From Burkholderia diffusa (GTDB lineage Bacteria > Pseudomonadota > Gammaproteobacteria > Burkholderiales > Burkholderiaceae), in contig NZ_CABVPN010000006.1 in assembly GCF_902499115.1 (NCBI RefSeq), positions 124,001-188,000 of the forward strand: a DNA stretch of 64,000 nt, written 5' to 3'. The notes below the pieces were generated by a model. It worked only from the letters and a program-made list of their open reading frames with translations. It was not told the DNA's origin and searched no databases. This document shows, in pieces, positions 43,150 through 52,535 of this stretch (position 1 is the stretch's first letter; every line of letters begins with the position of its first letter). Position numbers and translations under genes: made by a program.

Positions 43150-43998
43150 ATGCGAGTCGAACCCCTGACCTGCGCGATCGGCGCGGAACTGCTGGACGTG
43201 AGCCTGGCCGACGCCGTGCACGACGACGGCCTGTTCGCCGAGATCCGCGCGCAGCTGCTGCGTCATCGCGTGCTGTTCCTGCGCGACCAGGACATCACGC
43301 GCGCCGAGCACGTCGCGTTCGCGCGGCGTTTCGGCGAGCTCGAGGATCATCCGGTCGCCGGCAGCGATCCCGAGCACCCGGGGCTCGTGCGGATCTACAA
43401 GTCGCCCGACCAGCCGAACGACCGCTACGAGAATGCGTGGCACAGCGATGCGAGCTGGCGCGTGGCGCCGCCGCTCGGCTGCGTGCTGCGTTGCGTCGAG
43501 GGTCCGCCGGTTGGCGGCGACACGATGTGGGCGAACATGGTGCTCGCGTACGAGCGCCTGCCGGAGTACGTGAAGCAGCAGATCGACGACTTGCGCGCGC
43601 GCCACAGCATCGAGGCGAGCTTCGGCGCGGCGATGCCGATCGACAAGCGCCTCGCGCTGAAGGCGCAGTACCCGGACGCCGAGCATCCGGTCGTGCGCAC
43701 GCATCCCGAAACCGGCGAGAAGGTGCTGTACGTGAACGCGTTCACGACGCACTTCACGAACTTCCACACACCCGCTCGCGTGCGTGTCGGGCAGGACGCG
43801 AATCCCGGCGCTGGCCACCTGCTGCAGTACCTGATCAGCCAGGCCTATATCCCCGAATACCAGGTGCGCTGGCGCTGGAAGAAGAACAGCGTCGCGATCT
43901 GGGACAACCGCAGCACGCAGCATTACGCGGTGATGGACTACCCGCCGTGCGTGCGCAGGATGGAGCGCGCGGGCATCGTCGGCGACGTGCCGTTCTGA
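43150..43998 (+). CDS. TauD/TfdA-family Fe(II)/2-oxoglutarate dioxygenase
   Basis: This 282-residue enzyme hydroxylates an organic substrate with O2 and 2-oxoglutarate. The iron ligands are His and Asp in NAWHSDASWR (HxD) and the distal His in WDNRSTQHYAVMDY, where Arg later (RRMERAGI) binds 2-oxoglutarate. RVLFLRDQDITRAEHVAFARRFG is typical of the family. It could act on a sulfonate, a carnitine-like amine or an ester; the neighbours do not decide. It lies ten bases after the quinone reductase gene. Confidence 0.9.
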   Translation: MRVEPLTCAIGAELLDVSLADAVHDDGLFAEIRAQLLRHRVLFLRDQDITRAEHVAFARRFGELEDHPVAGSDPEHPGLVRIYKSPDQPNDRYENAWHSDASWRVAPPLGCVLRCVEGPPVGGDTMWANMVLAYERLPEYVKQQIDDLRARHSIEASFGAAMPIDKRLALKAQYPDAEHPVVRTHPETGEKVLYVNAFTTHFTNFHTPARVRVGQDANPGAGHLLQYLISQAYIPEYQVRWRWKKNSVAIWDNRSTQHYAVMDYPPCVRRMERAGIVGDVPF

Positions 43999-44117
43999 GC
44001 GCGCCCGCACCGTAACCGATCCGCAACGACGCAACAACGCGCCGGGCCGCCCGCCCGGCGCGAGGGGATACGCACGCCCGTACACCCCGAACACAACGAT
44101 TCCATCTGGAGGACGAC

Positions 44118-45173
44118 ATGCAATTTCTCGACGATTCGCTGCACCCGGAAAACCAGGACAAGGTAGTCATCACGGTCGCGCCGTACGGCCCCGAATGGAT
44201 GCCCGCGGACTTTCCGGAAGACATTCCGGTGACGATGGACGAGCACGTGCAGAAAGCCGTCGACTGCTACAACGCGGGCGCGACGGTGCTGCACCTGCAC
44301 GTGCGCGAGCTCGACGGCAAGGGCAGCAAGCGGCTGTCGAAATTCAACGAGCTGCTCGGCCGGCTGCGCGAGGCGGTGCCCGACATGATCCTGCAGGTCG
44401 GCGGCTCGATCTCGTTCGCGCCGGAAGGCGACGGCGCGGAAGCGAAATGGCTGTCCGACGACACGCGCCACATGCTCGCCGAGCTGACGCCGAAGCCCGA
44501 CCAGGTGACGGTCGCGATCAACACCGTGCAGATGAACATCACCGAGCTGATGAACCGCAAGGACATCGCCGGCACGTCGCTGAACGAAGCCGCGTTGTGG
44601 GACGCGTACCGCGAGATGACCGTGCCGGCCGGCCCCGGCTGGGTCGACGAGCACCTGCGCCGGCTGCAGGCGGCCGGCATCCAGCCGCATTTCCAGCTCA
44701 CCGGCATGCACGCGCTGGAAACGCTCGAACGGATCATCCGCCGCGGCGTCTATCGCGGCCCGCTGAACGTCACGTGGGTCGGCATCGGTGGCGGTTTCGA
44801 CGGCCCGAACCCGTACAACTTCATGGAATTCGTGCGGCGCTGCCCGGACGGCGCGTGCATCACGCTCGAATCGCTGATGAAGAACGTGCTGCCGATCAAC
44901 ACGGTCGCGATGGCGCTGGGGCTGCATCCGCGCTGCGGGATCGAGGACACGATCATCGACCAGAAGGGCAACCGGATGACGTCGGTGCAGCAGGTCGAGC
45001 AGTGCGTGCGGATCGCGCGCGAACTCGGCCGCGACATCGCGACCGGCAAGGAGGCGAAGGCGATCTACCGGATCGGCGTGCAGTACGACGGCGTCGACGA
45101 GACGCTCGCGCAGCTCGGGATGGCGCCGAACCGCCGGCCGGGCCAGGTGAACGTGCCGCTGCGCGCGGCCTGA
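44118..45173 (+). CDS. BKACE-family beta-keto acid cleavage enzyme (DUF849)
   Basis: This 351-residue TIM-barrel enzyme belongs to the beta-keto acid cleavage family, which condenses a beta-keto acid with acetyl-CoA and splits it into acetoacetate and a new CoA ester. KVVITVAPYGPEWMP, AGATVLHLHVRELDGKG (zinc HxH) and GLHPRCGIEDTI are visible, and the Glu in ACITLESLMKN may be the third ligand. Substrates in the family include 3-keto-5-aminohexanoate and dehydrocarnitine. GGAGGA precedes the ATG. An MFS carrier follows, so the pair may import and cleave an amino- or quaternary-amine-containing beta-keto acid. Confidence 0.88.
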   Translation: MQFLDDSLHPENQDKVVITVAPYGPEWMPADFPEDIPVTMDEHVQKAVDCYNAGATVLHLHVRELDGKGSKRLSKFNELLGRLREAVPDMILQVGGSISFAPEGDGAEAKWLSDDTRHMLAELTPKPDQVTVAINTVQMNITELMNRKDIAGTSLNEAALWDAYREMTVPAGPGWVDEHLRRLQAAGIQPHFQLTGMHALETLERIIRRGVYRGPLNVTWVGIGGGFDGPNPYNFMEFVRRCPDGACITLESLMKNVLPINTVAMALGLHPRCGIEDTIIDQKGNRMTSVQQVEQCVRIARELGRDIATGKEAKAIYRIGVQYDGVDETLAQLGMAPNRRPGQVNVPLRAA

Positions 45174-45329
45174 CGCACCGCGCATCCGGGTGGCGCGCCA
45201 GCGCCGCCCGCCGATCGATGTGGCGCGGCACCCATCCTCGCGCGGTGCGCGAGGCAAGCTCCGACGAACGGGGCGGGGCCGCGCAAGCCGCGCCGGCGCA
45301 TTGCCGCACCGGTGCCGGAGGAGACACGC

Positions 45330-46658
45330 ATGCTGATTCATCACGTCGAGCCGTCGCTGCAGGACGTGGCGGCCACCGGGCGGCGCGCGCCGGCCTATGC
45401 CTGGCTCGTGTTCGGGCTGACCGTCGGTCTGCTGCTGTCGGACTACATGTCGCGGCAGGTGCTCAATGCCGTGTTTCCGCTGCTGAAGCACGCGTGGGGA
45501 CTGTCGGACACGCAGCTCGGTTCGCTGTCCGGCGTCGTCGCGCTGCTCGTCGGGCTGTTGACGTTTCCGCTGTCGGTACTCGCCGACCGCTTCGGCCGCG
45601 TACGCAGCATCGTGCTGATGGCCGCGCTGTGGAGCGTCGCGACGCTCGGATGCGCGCTGTCGACCAACTACGCCGAAATGCTCGTGGCGCGCGGGCTCGT
45701 CGGCCTCGGCGAAGCCGCGTACGGCAGCGTCGGCGTCGCGCTGATCCTCAGCATCTTTCCGGCGCGCCTGCGCGCGACGCTGACCGGCGCGTTCATGGCC
45801 GGCGGCGCGTTCGGCTCCGTGTTCGGGATGGCGCTCGGCGGCCTCGTCGGCGCGCATCTCGGCTGGCGCTGGTCGTTCGGCGTGATGGCGGCGCTCGGCA
45901 TCGTGCTGCTCGTCGCGTATCGCTGCGTCGTGACCGAACGGCGGCTCGCCGCTTATCGCATCGAACCGTGCCGGCGCGACGCCAGCGCGCCGCGCGACCT
46001 GCGCGGCAGCATGCGCGCGCTGATGTCGGGGTTGTTCGCATCCCGTTCGGTGATCTGCGCGTATGTCGGCAGCGGGCTGCACCTGTTCGTGCCCGGCGCG
46101 CTGTTCGCCTGGTTGCCGAGCTACCTGAACCGCTATTACGCGATGGCGCCGGACCGCGCCGCCGTGCTTGCGGCCGGCTTCGTGCTGCTGTCGGGCGTCG
46201 GGATGGTCGGCTGCGGGATCGTCACCGACCGCGTCGGCAAGACCGAAGGCAAGCGCAAGTGGCTGACCGCGATCGCGTATTGCGTGCTGACGGGAGTGTG
46301 CCTCGCGGTCGCGTTCCGGCTGCCGCCCGGGCCGCTGCAACTCGCACTGATCTGCGCGGGCATGCTGGTCGGCGCGGGTGCGTCGGGCGCATCGGGCGCG
46401 ATGGTCGCGAACCTCACGCCGGCCGCGATCCACGCATCGGCGTTCGCAACGCTCACGCTCGCCAACAACCTGCTCGGCATGGCGCCGGGCCCGCTGCTGA
46501 CGGGGTGGGTCGCCGATCGCACCGGCCTCGTCGGCGCATTGCAATGGATTCCCGCCGTGCCGCTCGCGGCCGCCGTGCTGTTCGCGATCGGACGCGCGAG
46601 CTACGCGGCCGATATCGCGCGCGTCGAACGCGAACGGCGCGCGTCACACCTTTCCTGA
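45330..46658 (+). CDS. MFS transporter
   Basis: This is a 442-residue major facilitator protein with 12 predicted membrane segments. LLLSDYMSRQVLNAVFPLLKHAWGLSDTQLGSL is the segment 1-2 region, and the loop motif PLSVLADRFGRVRSI is present. The pattern resembles the anion:cation symporter branch that carries organic acids. GGAGGAGA (45317-45324) lies six bases before ATG 45330, which decides the start. Its place after the BKACE gene suggests the transported compound feeds that enzyme. Confidence 0.87.
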   Translation: MLIHHVEPSLQDVAATGRRAPAYAWLVFGLTVGLLLSDYMSRQVLNAVFPLLKHAWGLSDTQLGSLSGVVALLVGLLTFPLSVLADRFGRVRSIVLMAALWSVATLGCALSTNYAEMLVARGLVGLGEAAYGSVGVALILSIFPARLRATLTGAFMAGGAFGSVFGMALGGLVGAHLGWRWSFGVMAALGIVLLVAYRCVVTERRLAAYRIEPCRRDASAPRDLRGSMRALMSGLFASRSVICAYVGSGLHLFVPGALFAWLPSYLNRYYAMAPDRAAVLAAGFVLLSGVGMVGCGIVTDRVGKTEGKRKWLTAIAYCVLTGVCLAVAFRLPPGPLQLALICAGMLVGAGASGASGAMVANLTPAAIHASAFATLTLANNLLGMAPGPLLTGWVADRTGLVGALQWIPAVPLAAAVLFAIGRASYAADIARVERERRASHLS

Positions 46659-46680
46659 ACCGAACCCTCCCGGAGGCAGC

Positions 46681-47256
46681 ATGACCCTGGCGACCGCGCC
46701 CACCATCCTGATCGTGCCCGGCTTGCGCGATCACGTCGAAGATCATTGGCAGACGCATCTGCAACGGCGCCTGCCGAACGCTCGCGCCGTCGCGCCGCTC
46801 GAAGCCGACAAGCTGAGCCGCGCCGCGCGCGTCGCGGCGCTCGATGCGGCTTTGGCCGCGATCGACGGCCCCGTGATCCTCGTCGCGCACAGCGCGGGTG
46901 TCATGATCGCCGTACATTGGGCGCTGCAGGCCACGCGTGCCATCGATGGCGCGCTGCTCGCCGCGCCGGCCGATCTCGATACGCCGATGCCCGCAGGCTA
47001 TCCGACACCGGATGCGCTCGACGCGCACGGCTGGACGCCGGTGCCGACCCGGCCGCTGCCGTTTCCGAGCATCGTGGCCGCGAGCCGCAACGATCCGCTC
47101 GCGCGATTCGAACGAACGCAGGCGCTGGCGGCGGGATGGGGCAGCCGGCTCGTCGATCTCGGCGAAGTCGGACACCTGAACCCGGCGTCCGGGTACGGCG
47201 AGTGGCGGGATGCGGAGCGGCTGATCGGGGAGGTGATCGCGCTCCGTGCGGCCTGA
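46681..47256 (+). CDS. RBBP9/YdeN-family alpha/beta hydrolase
   Basis: This 191-residue serine hydrolase has ILIVPGLRDHVEDHWQTHL at the start, the nucleophile elbow AHSAGV, the acid in ASRNDPLARF, and the catalytic His in GEVGHLNPASGYGEW. The GHLNPASG end is characteristic of the RBBP9/YdeN branch. The substrate is unknown. GGAGG precedes the ATG, which lies 22 bases after the MFS stop, so it probably belongs to the same transcript. Confidence 0.87.
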   Translation: MTLATAPTILIVPGLRDHVEDHWQTHLQRRLPNARAVAPLEADKLSRAARVAALDAALAAIDGPVILVAHSAGVMIAVHWALQATRAIDGALLAAPADLDTPMPAGYPTPDALDAHGWTPVPTRPLPFPSIVAASRNDPLARFERTQALAAGWGSRLVDLGEVGHLNPASGYGEWRDAERLIGEVIALRAA

Positions 47257-47518
47257 GCGCCGCCTGCAACGCGCCGCGCACGATTTCACACCGGCGCGTC
47301 CGTCGGAACCGATTTCGGTTCAGCGTCCGTTGATATACGACGTCCTAACATGCTACCTATCCGTCGCATCGGCCAATAAACAAATCCTCAACAAACGGAA
47401 GGTCTTTGTTAGGGAAATTCCCGCCCCGCGCGGGTCGGTTTTTTGTTGACCGACATCGTATAACGCCGTCATGATTTCCCGAAAGAACGGTCCCATCCAC
47501 CGACCGAAGCGAGGAGAC
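47257..47518. promoter_or_regulatory. AT-rich leader of the ABC operon with repeated motifs
   Basis: This stretch is locally AT-rich and contains several inverted repeats: AACAAA (47390-47395) with TTTGTT (47405-47410), and GTCGGT (47434-47439) with ACCGAC (47449-47454). The 12-mer ATATACGACGTC (47333-47344) recurs on the opposite strand as TTATACGATGTC (47463-47452), with two mismatches, and could be a regulator site. A C/G-rich palindrome followed by T6 (47420-47443) may terminate the preceding transcript. No ORF is convincing here. Confidence 0.45.
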
Positions 47519-48685
47519 ATGAACACCACCACGATCGCGCGCCGTGTCCGCCGGATCGCCCTGGCGCTGGGCCTGACGCTGTCGGCCGCGGCCGCCGTCG
47601 CGGCTCCCGTATCGCTGAATGTCGTCGACGTCGCGGGCAACCTGCAGCTCACGCAGAAGGCCATCGAGGCGTTCAAGGAGAAGAACCCGAATCTCGTCTC
47701 GAACGTGACGTTCACGAACGCGCCCGCGCCGCAGTTGCCGGGCAAGATCAAGGCGATGCAGGCGGCGGGACGCGCCGACATCGACCTCGTGCTGACGGGC
47801 ACCGACGCGCTGGCCGCCGGCATCGAGCAGAACCTGTGGCTGAAGCTGCTGCCCGACAACGCGGGCGCGTTTCCCGGCGTGCTCGACAGATACGCGCCCG
47901 GCCCGCGCAAGATGCAGGACCTCGCGCAGGGCTTCGGTCTCGAAGTGACCTACATGCCGGCCGGCCCGCTGCTCGAATACAACCCGGCCAAGGTCAGCGA
48001 TCCGCCGAAGACGCCTGACCAGCTGCTCGCGTGGTGCAAGGCGCATCCGAACAAGCTGATCTACGCGCGCCCGGCGAACTCGGGCCCCGGCCGCACCTTC
48101 CTGATGGGGCTGCCGTACGTGCTCGGCGACAAGAACCCGCAGGACCCGATCAATGGCTGGGACAAGACCTGGGCGTTCCTGAAGCAGCTCAACGACTGCG
48201 TGCCGTACTACCCGGGCGGCACGTCGGCCGTGATGAAGGAGCTCGGCGAAGGCACGCGCGACATGACGGTGACCGTCACCGGCTGGGACCTCAACCCGCG
48301 CGCGCTCGGCATCGTGCCGGCCGAGTTCAGGATCCAGGCATTCGACAACATGACGTGGGTCAACGATGCGCACTTCATGGTGATTCCGAAGGGCGTGGCG
48401 AAGGACAAGCTCGACGTGCTGTTCAAGCTGATGAACTTCCTGCTCGAACCGGCGCAGCAGGCGATGACCTACGACGACGGCTACTTCTATCCGGGCCCGG
48501 CGGTGAAGGGTGTGACGCTCGAGATGGCGCCCGCGCACAGCCAGGAGGTGATCAGGAAGTTCGGCCGCCCCGAATACGCGAAGCTGCTCGCGGATCGTCC
48601 GCACGTGCAGCCGCTCAACGCGCAGGCGATGGTCGCCGCGTTCCAGAAGTGGGACCGCGAGATCGGTTCGCAGAAGTCGAAATGA
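47519..48685 (+). CDS. ABC transporter periplasmic substrate-binding protein
   Basis: This 388-residue family 1 extracellular solute-binding protein has an unusually basic signal peptide start (MNTTTIARRVRRIALALGL, then SAAAAVAAP cleavage). The mature protein has VSLNVVDVAGNLQLTQKAIE, AGRADIDLVLTGTDALA and a Trp-Asn-rich ligand lobe (MTWVNDAHFMVIPKGVAKDK). The fold resembles binding proteins for polyamines, thiamine or phosphonates. The ATG follows GAGGAGA. The ATPase and two permeases follow, so the four genes form one importer; the substrate is not clear. Confidence 0.9.
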   Translation: MNTTTIARRVRRIALALGLTLSAAAAVAAPVSLNVVDVAGNLQLTQKAIEAFKEKNPNLVSNVTFTNAPAPQLPGKIKAMQAAGRADIDLVLTGTDALAAGIEQNLWLKLLPDNAGAFPGVLDRYAPGPRKMQDLAQGFGLEVTYMPAGPLLEYNPAKVSDPPKTPDQLLAWCKAHPNKLIYARPANSGPGRTFLMGLPYVLGDKNPQDPINGWDKTWAFLKQLNDCVPYYPGGTSAVMKELGEGTRDMTVTVTGWDLNPRALGIVPAEFRIQAFDNMTWVNDAHFMVIPKGVAKDKLDVLFKLMNFLLEPAQQAMTYDDGYFYPGPAVKGVTLEMAPAHSQEVIRKFGRPEYAKLLADRPHVQPLNAQAMVAAFQKWDREIGSQKSK

Positions 48686-48734
48686 CGCATGAACCCGCGG
48701 GCGCCGCGGCGCCCGCGCCGACGGAGTTCGCGTA

Positions 48735-49814
48735 ATGAAGCACAGTTTCGAACGGTTGCGGCTCGACGGCGTGTGCCGCAGCTTCACAAATGCGGAGGGC
48801 GCGCAGGTCGCCGCACTGAACGGGCTCGATCTCGACATCAGGCGCGGCGAGTTCATCGCGCTGCTCGGCCCGTCGGGCTGCGGCAAGTCGACCGCGCTGA
48901 ACTGCATCGCCGGGCTGCAGCCGCTCACGAGCGGCGGCATCTGGCTCGACGACACGCGCATCGACGTGTTGCCGCCCGAGCGCCGCGGCTTCGGCATGGT
49001 GTTCCAGAACTACGCGCTGTTTCCGCACATGTCGGTGCTCGAGAACGTCGGCTTCGGGCTGAAGATGCGCGGCGTGCCGAAGCAGGAAGCGCGGCGGCGC
49101 GCGCAGCAGGCACTCGAACTCGTGCAACTCGTCGGCCACGAGGGCAAGCTGCCCGGGCAGCTGTCGGGCGGGCAGCAGCAGCGCGTCGCGATCGCGCGCG
49201 CGATCGTCATCGAGCCGCCGCTCGTGCTGATGGACGAGCCGCTGTCGAACCTCGACACGAAGCTGCGCATCGAGATGCGTGCCGAGATCCGCCGCATCCA
49301 CACGCAGCTCGAACGCGCGACGATCTACGTGACGCACGACCAGGACGAAGCGCTGTCGATGGCCGACCGGATCGTCGTGATGAAGGAGGGCGTCGTGCAG
49401 CAGGTGGCGTCGCCGAAAGACGTGTACACGCGCCCGCACAACCTGCACGTCGCACGCTTCATGGGCTATCGCAACGTGCTGCCGTTCACGCTCGAAGGGA
49501 TGGCCGGCGACTACGTGAACGTCACCGCGGCCGGCGTGCGCATCACGGGTGTGCCGATGGCCGGTTTCGACGGCAAGGACGTCGTGGTCGCGCTGCGCCC
49601 CGACGACATCGAGCGTGCGGAAGAGGGCGCCGACAACGCATTCGACGCGACCGTCGAAACGGTCGAATACGGCGGCCGCGACTCACTCATCCGCGTGATC
49701 ACGCCGTTCGGCCCGATCTGGGCGCGGGTCGCCGGCGAATTCGCCGAGGGCGAGCGGTTGCGGTTGCGCGTGGCGCCGGCGCGCACGCTCGTCTATGCGG
49801 GAGACGCGCCATGA
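48735..49814 (+). CDS. ABC transporter ATP-binding protein (PotA/UgpC type)
   Basis: This 359-residue ATPase has Walker A GPSGCGKST (near residues 45-53), signature LSGGQQQRVAIARAI, Walker B VLMDEPLSNLDTKLRIEMRAEI and the H-loop YVTHDQDEALS. The last 100 residues form a TOBE domain typical of sugar/polyamine importers. It follows the binding-protein gene by 49 bases. Confidence 0.93.
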   Translation: MKHSFERLRLDGVCRSFTNAEGAQVAALNGLDLDIRRGEFIALLGPSGCGKSTALNCIAGLQPLTSGGIWLDDTRIDVLPPERRGFGMVFQNYALFPHMSVLENVGFGLKMRGVPKQEARRRAQQALELVQLVGHEGKLPGQLSGGQQQRVAIARAIVIEPPLVLMDEPLSNLDTKLRIEMRAEIRRIHTQLERATIYVTHDQDEALSMADRIVVMKEGVVQQVASPKDVYTRPHNLHVARFMGYRNVLPFTLEGMAGDYVNVTAAGVRITGVPMAGFDGKDVVVALRPDDIERAEEGADNAFDATVETVEYGGRDSLIRVITPFGPIWARVAGEFAEGERLRLRVAPARTLVYAGDAP

Positions 49815-49860
49815 ACGGCCGCTGCGCCGCGTGCACGGCAGCGCGCTGCCCGGAGGCCGC

Positions 49861-50733
49861 ATGAGCACGCTCGCGACAGGCGGCGCGCCGCGTGACGCGA
49901 AGGCGTGGCTCGTCACGCCGGCGATCGCGTTCATCGTCGCGCTGTTCATCTATCCGTTCGCGTACGGCCTCGTGTTGTCGTTCCAGCCGATGAACGGCGG
50001 CGGCGCGCTCGCAAACTACGTGCAGTTCTTCACCGACACCGCGATGTGGCCGACCGTGCTCGTCACGCTGAAGCTCGCGGTGCCGGCGACGCTGATCAAC
50101 GTCGGCATCTCGGTGCCCGTCGCGTTTGCGCTGCGCCGCAACTCGCCGTACCAGAAGCTCGTCACGACGCTGCTCGTGATTCCGGTCACGCTCGGCACGG
50201 TGCTCGTCGCCGACGGGATGCTCACGTATTTCGGACCGAACGGCTGGTTTCCGCAGGCGCTTCAGGGGCTGCACCTGTACACGGACGAAGTGCGCCTCAC
50301 GCACAATTATTGGGGCGTCCTGCTGTCGCTGATCGTGTCGGGCTTTCCGTTCGCGTTCCTGCTGATGCTGTCGTACATCAGCGGCATCGACCCGACGCTC
50401 GCGCGCGCCGCGGCCACGCTCGGCGCGAACCCGTGGCAGCAGTTCCGGCGGATCTACCTGCCGCTGCTCGTGCCGGGGCTGACGATGGCCGCGTGCCTGT
50501 CGTTCGTGCAGGCGTTCTCGGTATTCCCGTCGGCCGTGCTCCTCGGCGCGCCGGCCGGGCCGACGCGCGTGATCTCGATCGCGGCCGCCGAAGCCGCGTT
50601 CGAGAGCTACGACTATTCGCTCGCATCGGCGATCGCGATCGTGATGGGCTTCGTGCAGTTGCTGGTGGTCGCGTCGATGCTCGGCGCGCGCCGCTTCTTC
50701 TATACCGGTCCGGTCACGGGGGGCAAGGGCTGA
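49861..50733 (+). CDS. ABC transporter permease 1
   Basis: This 290-residue permease has six hydrophobic segments. The cytoplasmic EAA-like loop reads ARAAATLGANPWQQFRRIYLPLLVPGL, matching the family motif. ATG 49861 follows GGAGG. Its stop overlaps the start of the second permease (TGATG). It pairs with that permease to form the membrane channel of the importer. Confidence 0.9.
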   Translation: MSTLATGGAPRDAKAWLVTPAIAFIVALFIYPFAYGLVLSFQPMNGGGALANYVQFFTDTAMWPTVLVTLKLAVPATLINVGISVPVAFALRRNSPYQKLVTTLLVIPVTLGTVLVADGMLTYFGPNGWFPQALQGLHLYTDEVRLTHNYWGVLLSLIVSGFPFAFLLMLSYISGIDPTLARAAATLGANPWQQFRRIYLPLLVPGLTMAACLSFVQAFSVFPSAVLLGAPAGPTRVISIAAAEAAFESYDYSLASAIAIVMGFVQLLVVASMLGARRFFYTGPVTGGKG

Positions 50734-51656
50734 TGGCGACCGACAATCATGCGGCGCCGGCGTGGCCGCCGAAGCATAGCCCGCCCGGCGCGCAGCCCGT
50801 CAACGCGATGAAGCCGCGGAAACTACGCGACAGCCTCGCCGGCCGCGCGTGGAAGGCGCTCGTATGGGGGCTGATGGCATTCTTCCTGCTGAACGTGATG
50901 CTGCTGATCGCGACCGTCGCGGTGAACTCGGTCGCGACACGCTGGTTCGGCACGCCGCTGCCGCAGGGCTTCACGCTGCACTGGTATGCGAAGGCGTGGG
51001 AAGACTTCCAGCTCGCCAGCGTGCTGTGGGTGACCGTCGAAGTCGTCGGCGCGGTCGTGCTGCTGTCGGTCGCGCTCGGCGTGCCGGCCGCCTACGCGCT
51101 CGCGCGCGTGCAGTTTCGCGGCAAGCGCTTCGCGCTGCTGGTGTTCCTGCTGCCGCTGATGGTGCCGCCCGTCACGTACGGGATCCCGATGGCGACCGTG
51201 ATGTACAAGGTCGGGCTCGCGGGCACGCTGCCAGGCGTGATCCTCGCGAACCTCGTGCCGGCGCTGCCGTTCGTGATCCTCGTGATGACGCCGTTCATCG
51301 AGCAGATCGATCCGAATCTCGAAGCCGCCGCGCGCATCTTCGGCGCGAACACGTGGCGCTATTTCCGCTACGTTCTGCTGCCGCTGCTGGTGCCCGGCAT
51401 GCTCGCGGCGGGGCTGCTCGTGCTGGTTCGCACGATCGGGATGTTCGAGCTGACCTTCTTCACCGCGGGCCCCAGCACGCAGACGCTCGTCGTCGCGCTG
51501 TATTACGCGGTGTTCTCGACGGGCGTGCGCGCGCCGCAGTCGATCGACGCGATGGCGATGATCTACATGGCCATCACGCTCGTGTGGGTCGTGATCGCGC
51601 TGCAGTTCGTGAGCCCGACGCAGCTCGTGAGTCGCGTGAAGCAGGAGCGGCAGTAG
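50733..51656 (+). CDS. ABC transporter permease 2
   Basis: This 307-residue permease has the EAA loop EAAARIFGANTWRYFRYVLLPLLVPGML and six hydrophobic segments after a polar N-terminus of about 45 residues. It overlaps permease 1 by three bases and ends the ABC operon. The N-terminal Pro/Ala-rich stretch is longer than in most homologues, and an internal ATG (residue 26, MKPRKLRDSLAGR) could be the real start. Confidence 0.9.
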   Translation: MATDNHAAPAWPPKHSPPGAQPVNAMKPRKLRDSLAGRAWKALVWGLMAFFLLNVMLLIATVAVNSVATRWFGTPLPQGFTLHWYAKAWEDFQLASVLWVTVEVVGAVVLLSVALGVPAAYALARVQFRGKRFALLVFLLPLMVPPVTYGIPMATVMYKVGLAGTLPGVILANLVPALPFVILVMTPFIEQIDPNLEAAARIFGANTWRYFRYVLLPLLVPGMLAAGLLVLVRTIGMFELTFFTAGPSTQTLVVALYYAVFSTGVRAPQSIDAMAMIYMAITLVWVVIALQFVSPTQLVSRVKQERQ

Positions 51657-51847
51657 GCGCGCACGAAAACGGCGGGACAGCGGGGCGTTCGCACCGATCA
51701 CGCCGTTCACGCCGTCCGTGCAATTGGTTACAAATGGATACCGCGAACGACGCGTGGACGTTGCAGACTACGCGGCATACCGGCTCGGCGATGCGCTCAC
51801 TGGCATCGCTGCGTGCCGCCCGACGTTCACCCGATTCGCGGAGTTCC

Positions 51848-52285
51848 ATGAAGTTTCCCACGCTGCTGACGCTCGGCTGTGCCGCCACGCTGCTCGCCGC
51901 CTGCCACCTGCTCCACGACGGCCCCGGATCGAGCGACGTCGATGCCGCGGTGCGCCGCGCGCTCGAAGCGGAAAACCACGGCGGCTTGAACGCGCTGTTC
52001 GGCCAGCCGCTGCCCGTGTCGGCCGACGTGATCTCGGCGAAGCCCGCCGGCGACTGCAGGAAGGCCGGCGAACGCACCTACGCGTGCGACGTCGTGATCA
52101 CCTGGCGCAACAGCGATTACACGCCGTCGCGCGCGAACCTGACCTTCGTGCAGGCCGCCGACGGTTCGTGGCAGACCTCGGGCGTCGACGCCGCCATCGC
52201 GACCGGCGCCGCCAAGTCGCTGATCGACAAGATCGGCAAGGCATGGCCTGGCAATGCGGCCAGCGGCGCGTCGGCACCGCAGTGA
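51848..52285 (+). CDS. Small periplasmic lipoprotein, unknown function
   Basis: This 145-residue protein has a lipoprotein signal peptide with lipobox LLAAC (Cys19). The mature part has a helix with DVDAAVRRALEAEN, a pair of Cys residues (GDCRKAGERTYACDVVITW) that could form a disulfide, and SWQTSGVDAAIATGAAKSLIDKIGKAW. No function can be assigned. It stands alone between the ABC operon and the small protein at 52536. Confidence 0.7.
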   Translation: MKFPTLLTLGCAATLLAACHLLHDGPGSSDVDAAVRRALEAENHGGLNALFGQPLPVSADVISAKPAGDCRKAGERTYACDVVITWRNSDYTPSRANLTFVQAADGSWQTSGVDAAIATGAAKSLIDKIGKAWPGNAASGASAPQ

Positions 52286-52482
52286 CGCGCCGGCGACGGG
52301 CTTCGTCGCCGCTCCTGCCGAAATGCCGTGCGGAAGATGCGTGTTGCACCGTCGCCTGCCTTCCTTTGAAGGCAACCGTTATCCCGTCTTGTCCGATGCA
52401 TGAACCCTGCGTAACGGCGAAAAAGGGCGCAAACACGGCCTGCCATCGGTCGAAGCCATCCTCGGTATGCGGACTGGAATAT

Positions 52483-52510
52483 AGGGAAAACCCTTAATTC
52501 GAGATATAAT
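52483..52510 (+). promoter_or_regulatory. -10 box and AGGGAAAACCCT palindrome
   Basis: The palindrome AGGG-AAAA-CCCT (52483-52494) lies 10 bases before TATAAT (52505-52510), which is 25 bases from the ATG of the small gene at 52536. No good -35 box is visible, so an activator bound at the palindrome may be needed. Confidence 0.4.
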
Positions 52511-52535
52511 CGCGGGCTAGAAGAAAGGTCGAACC

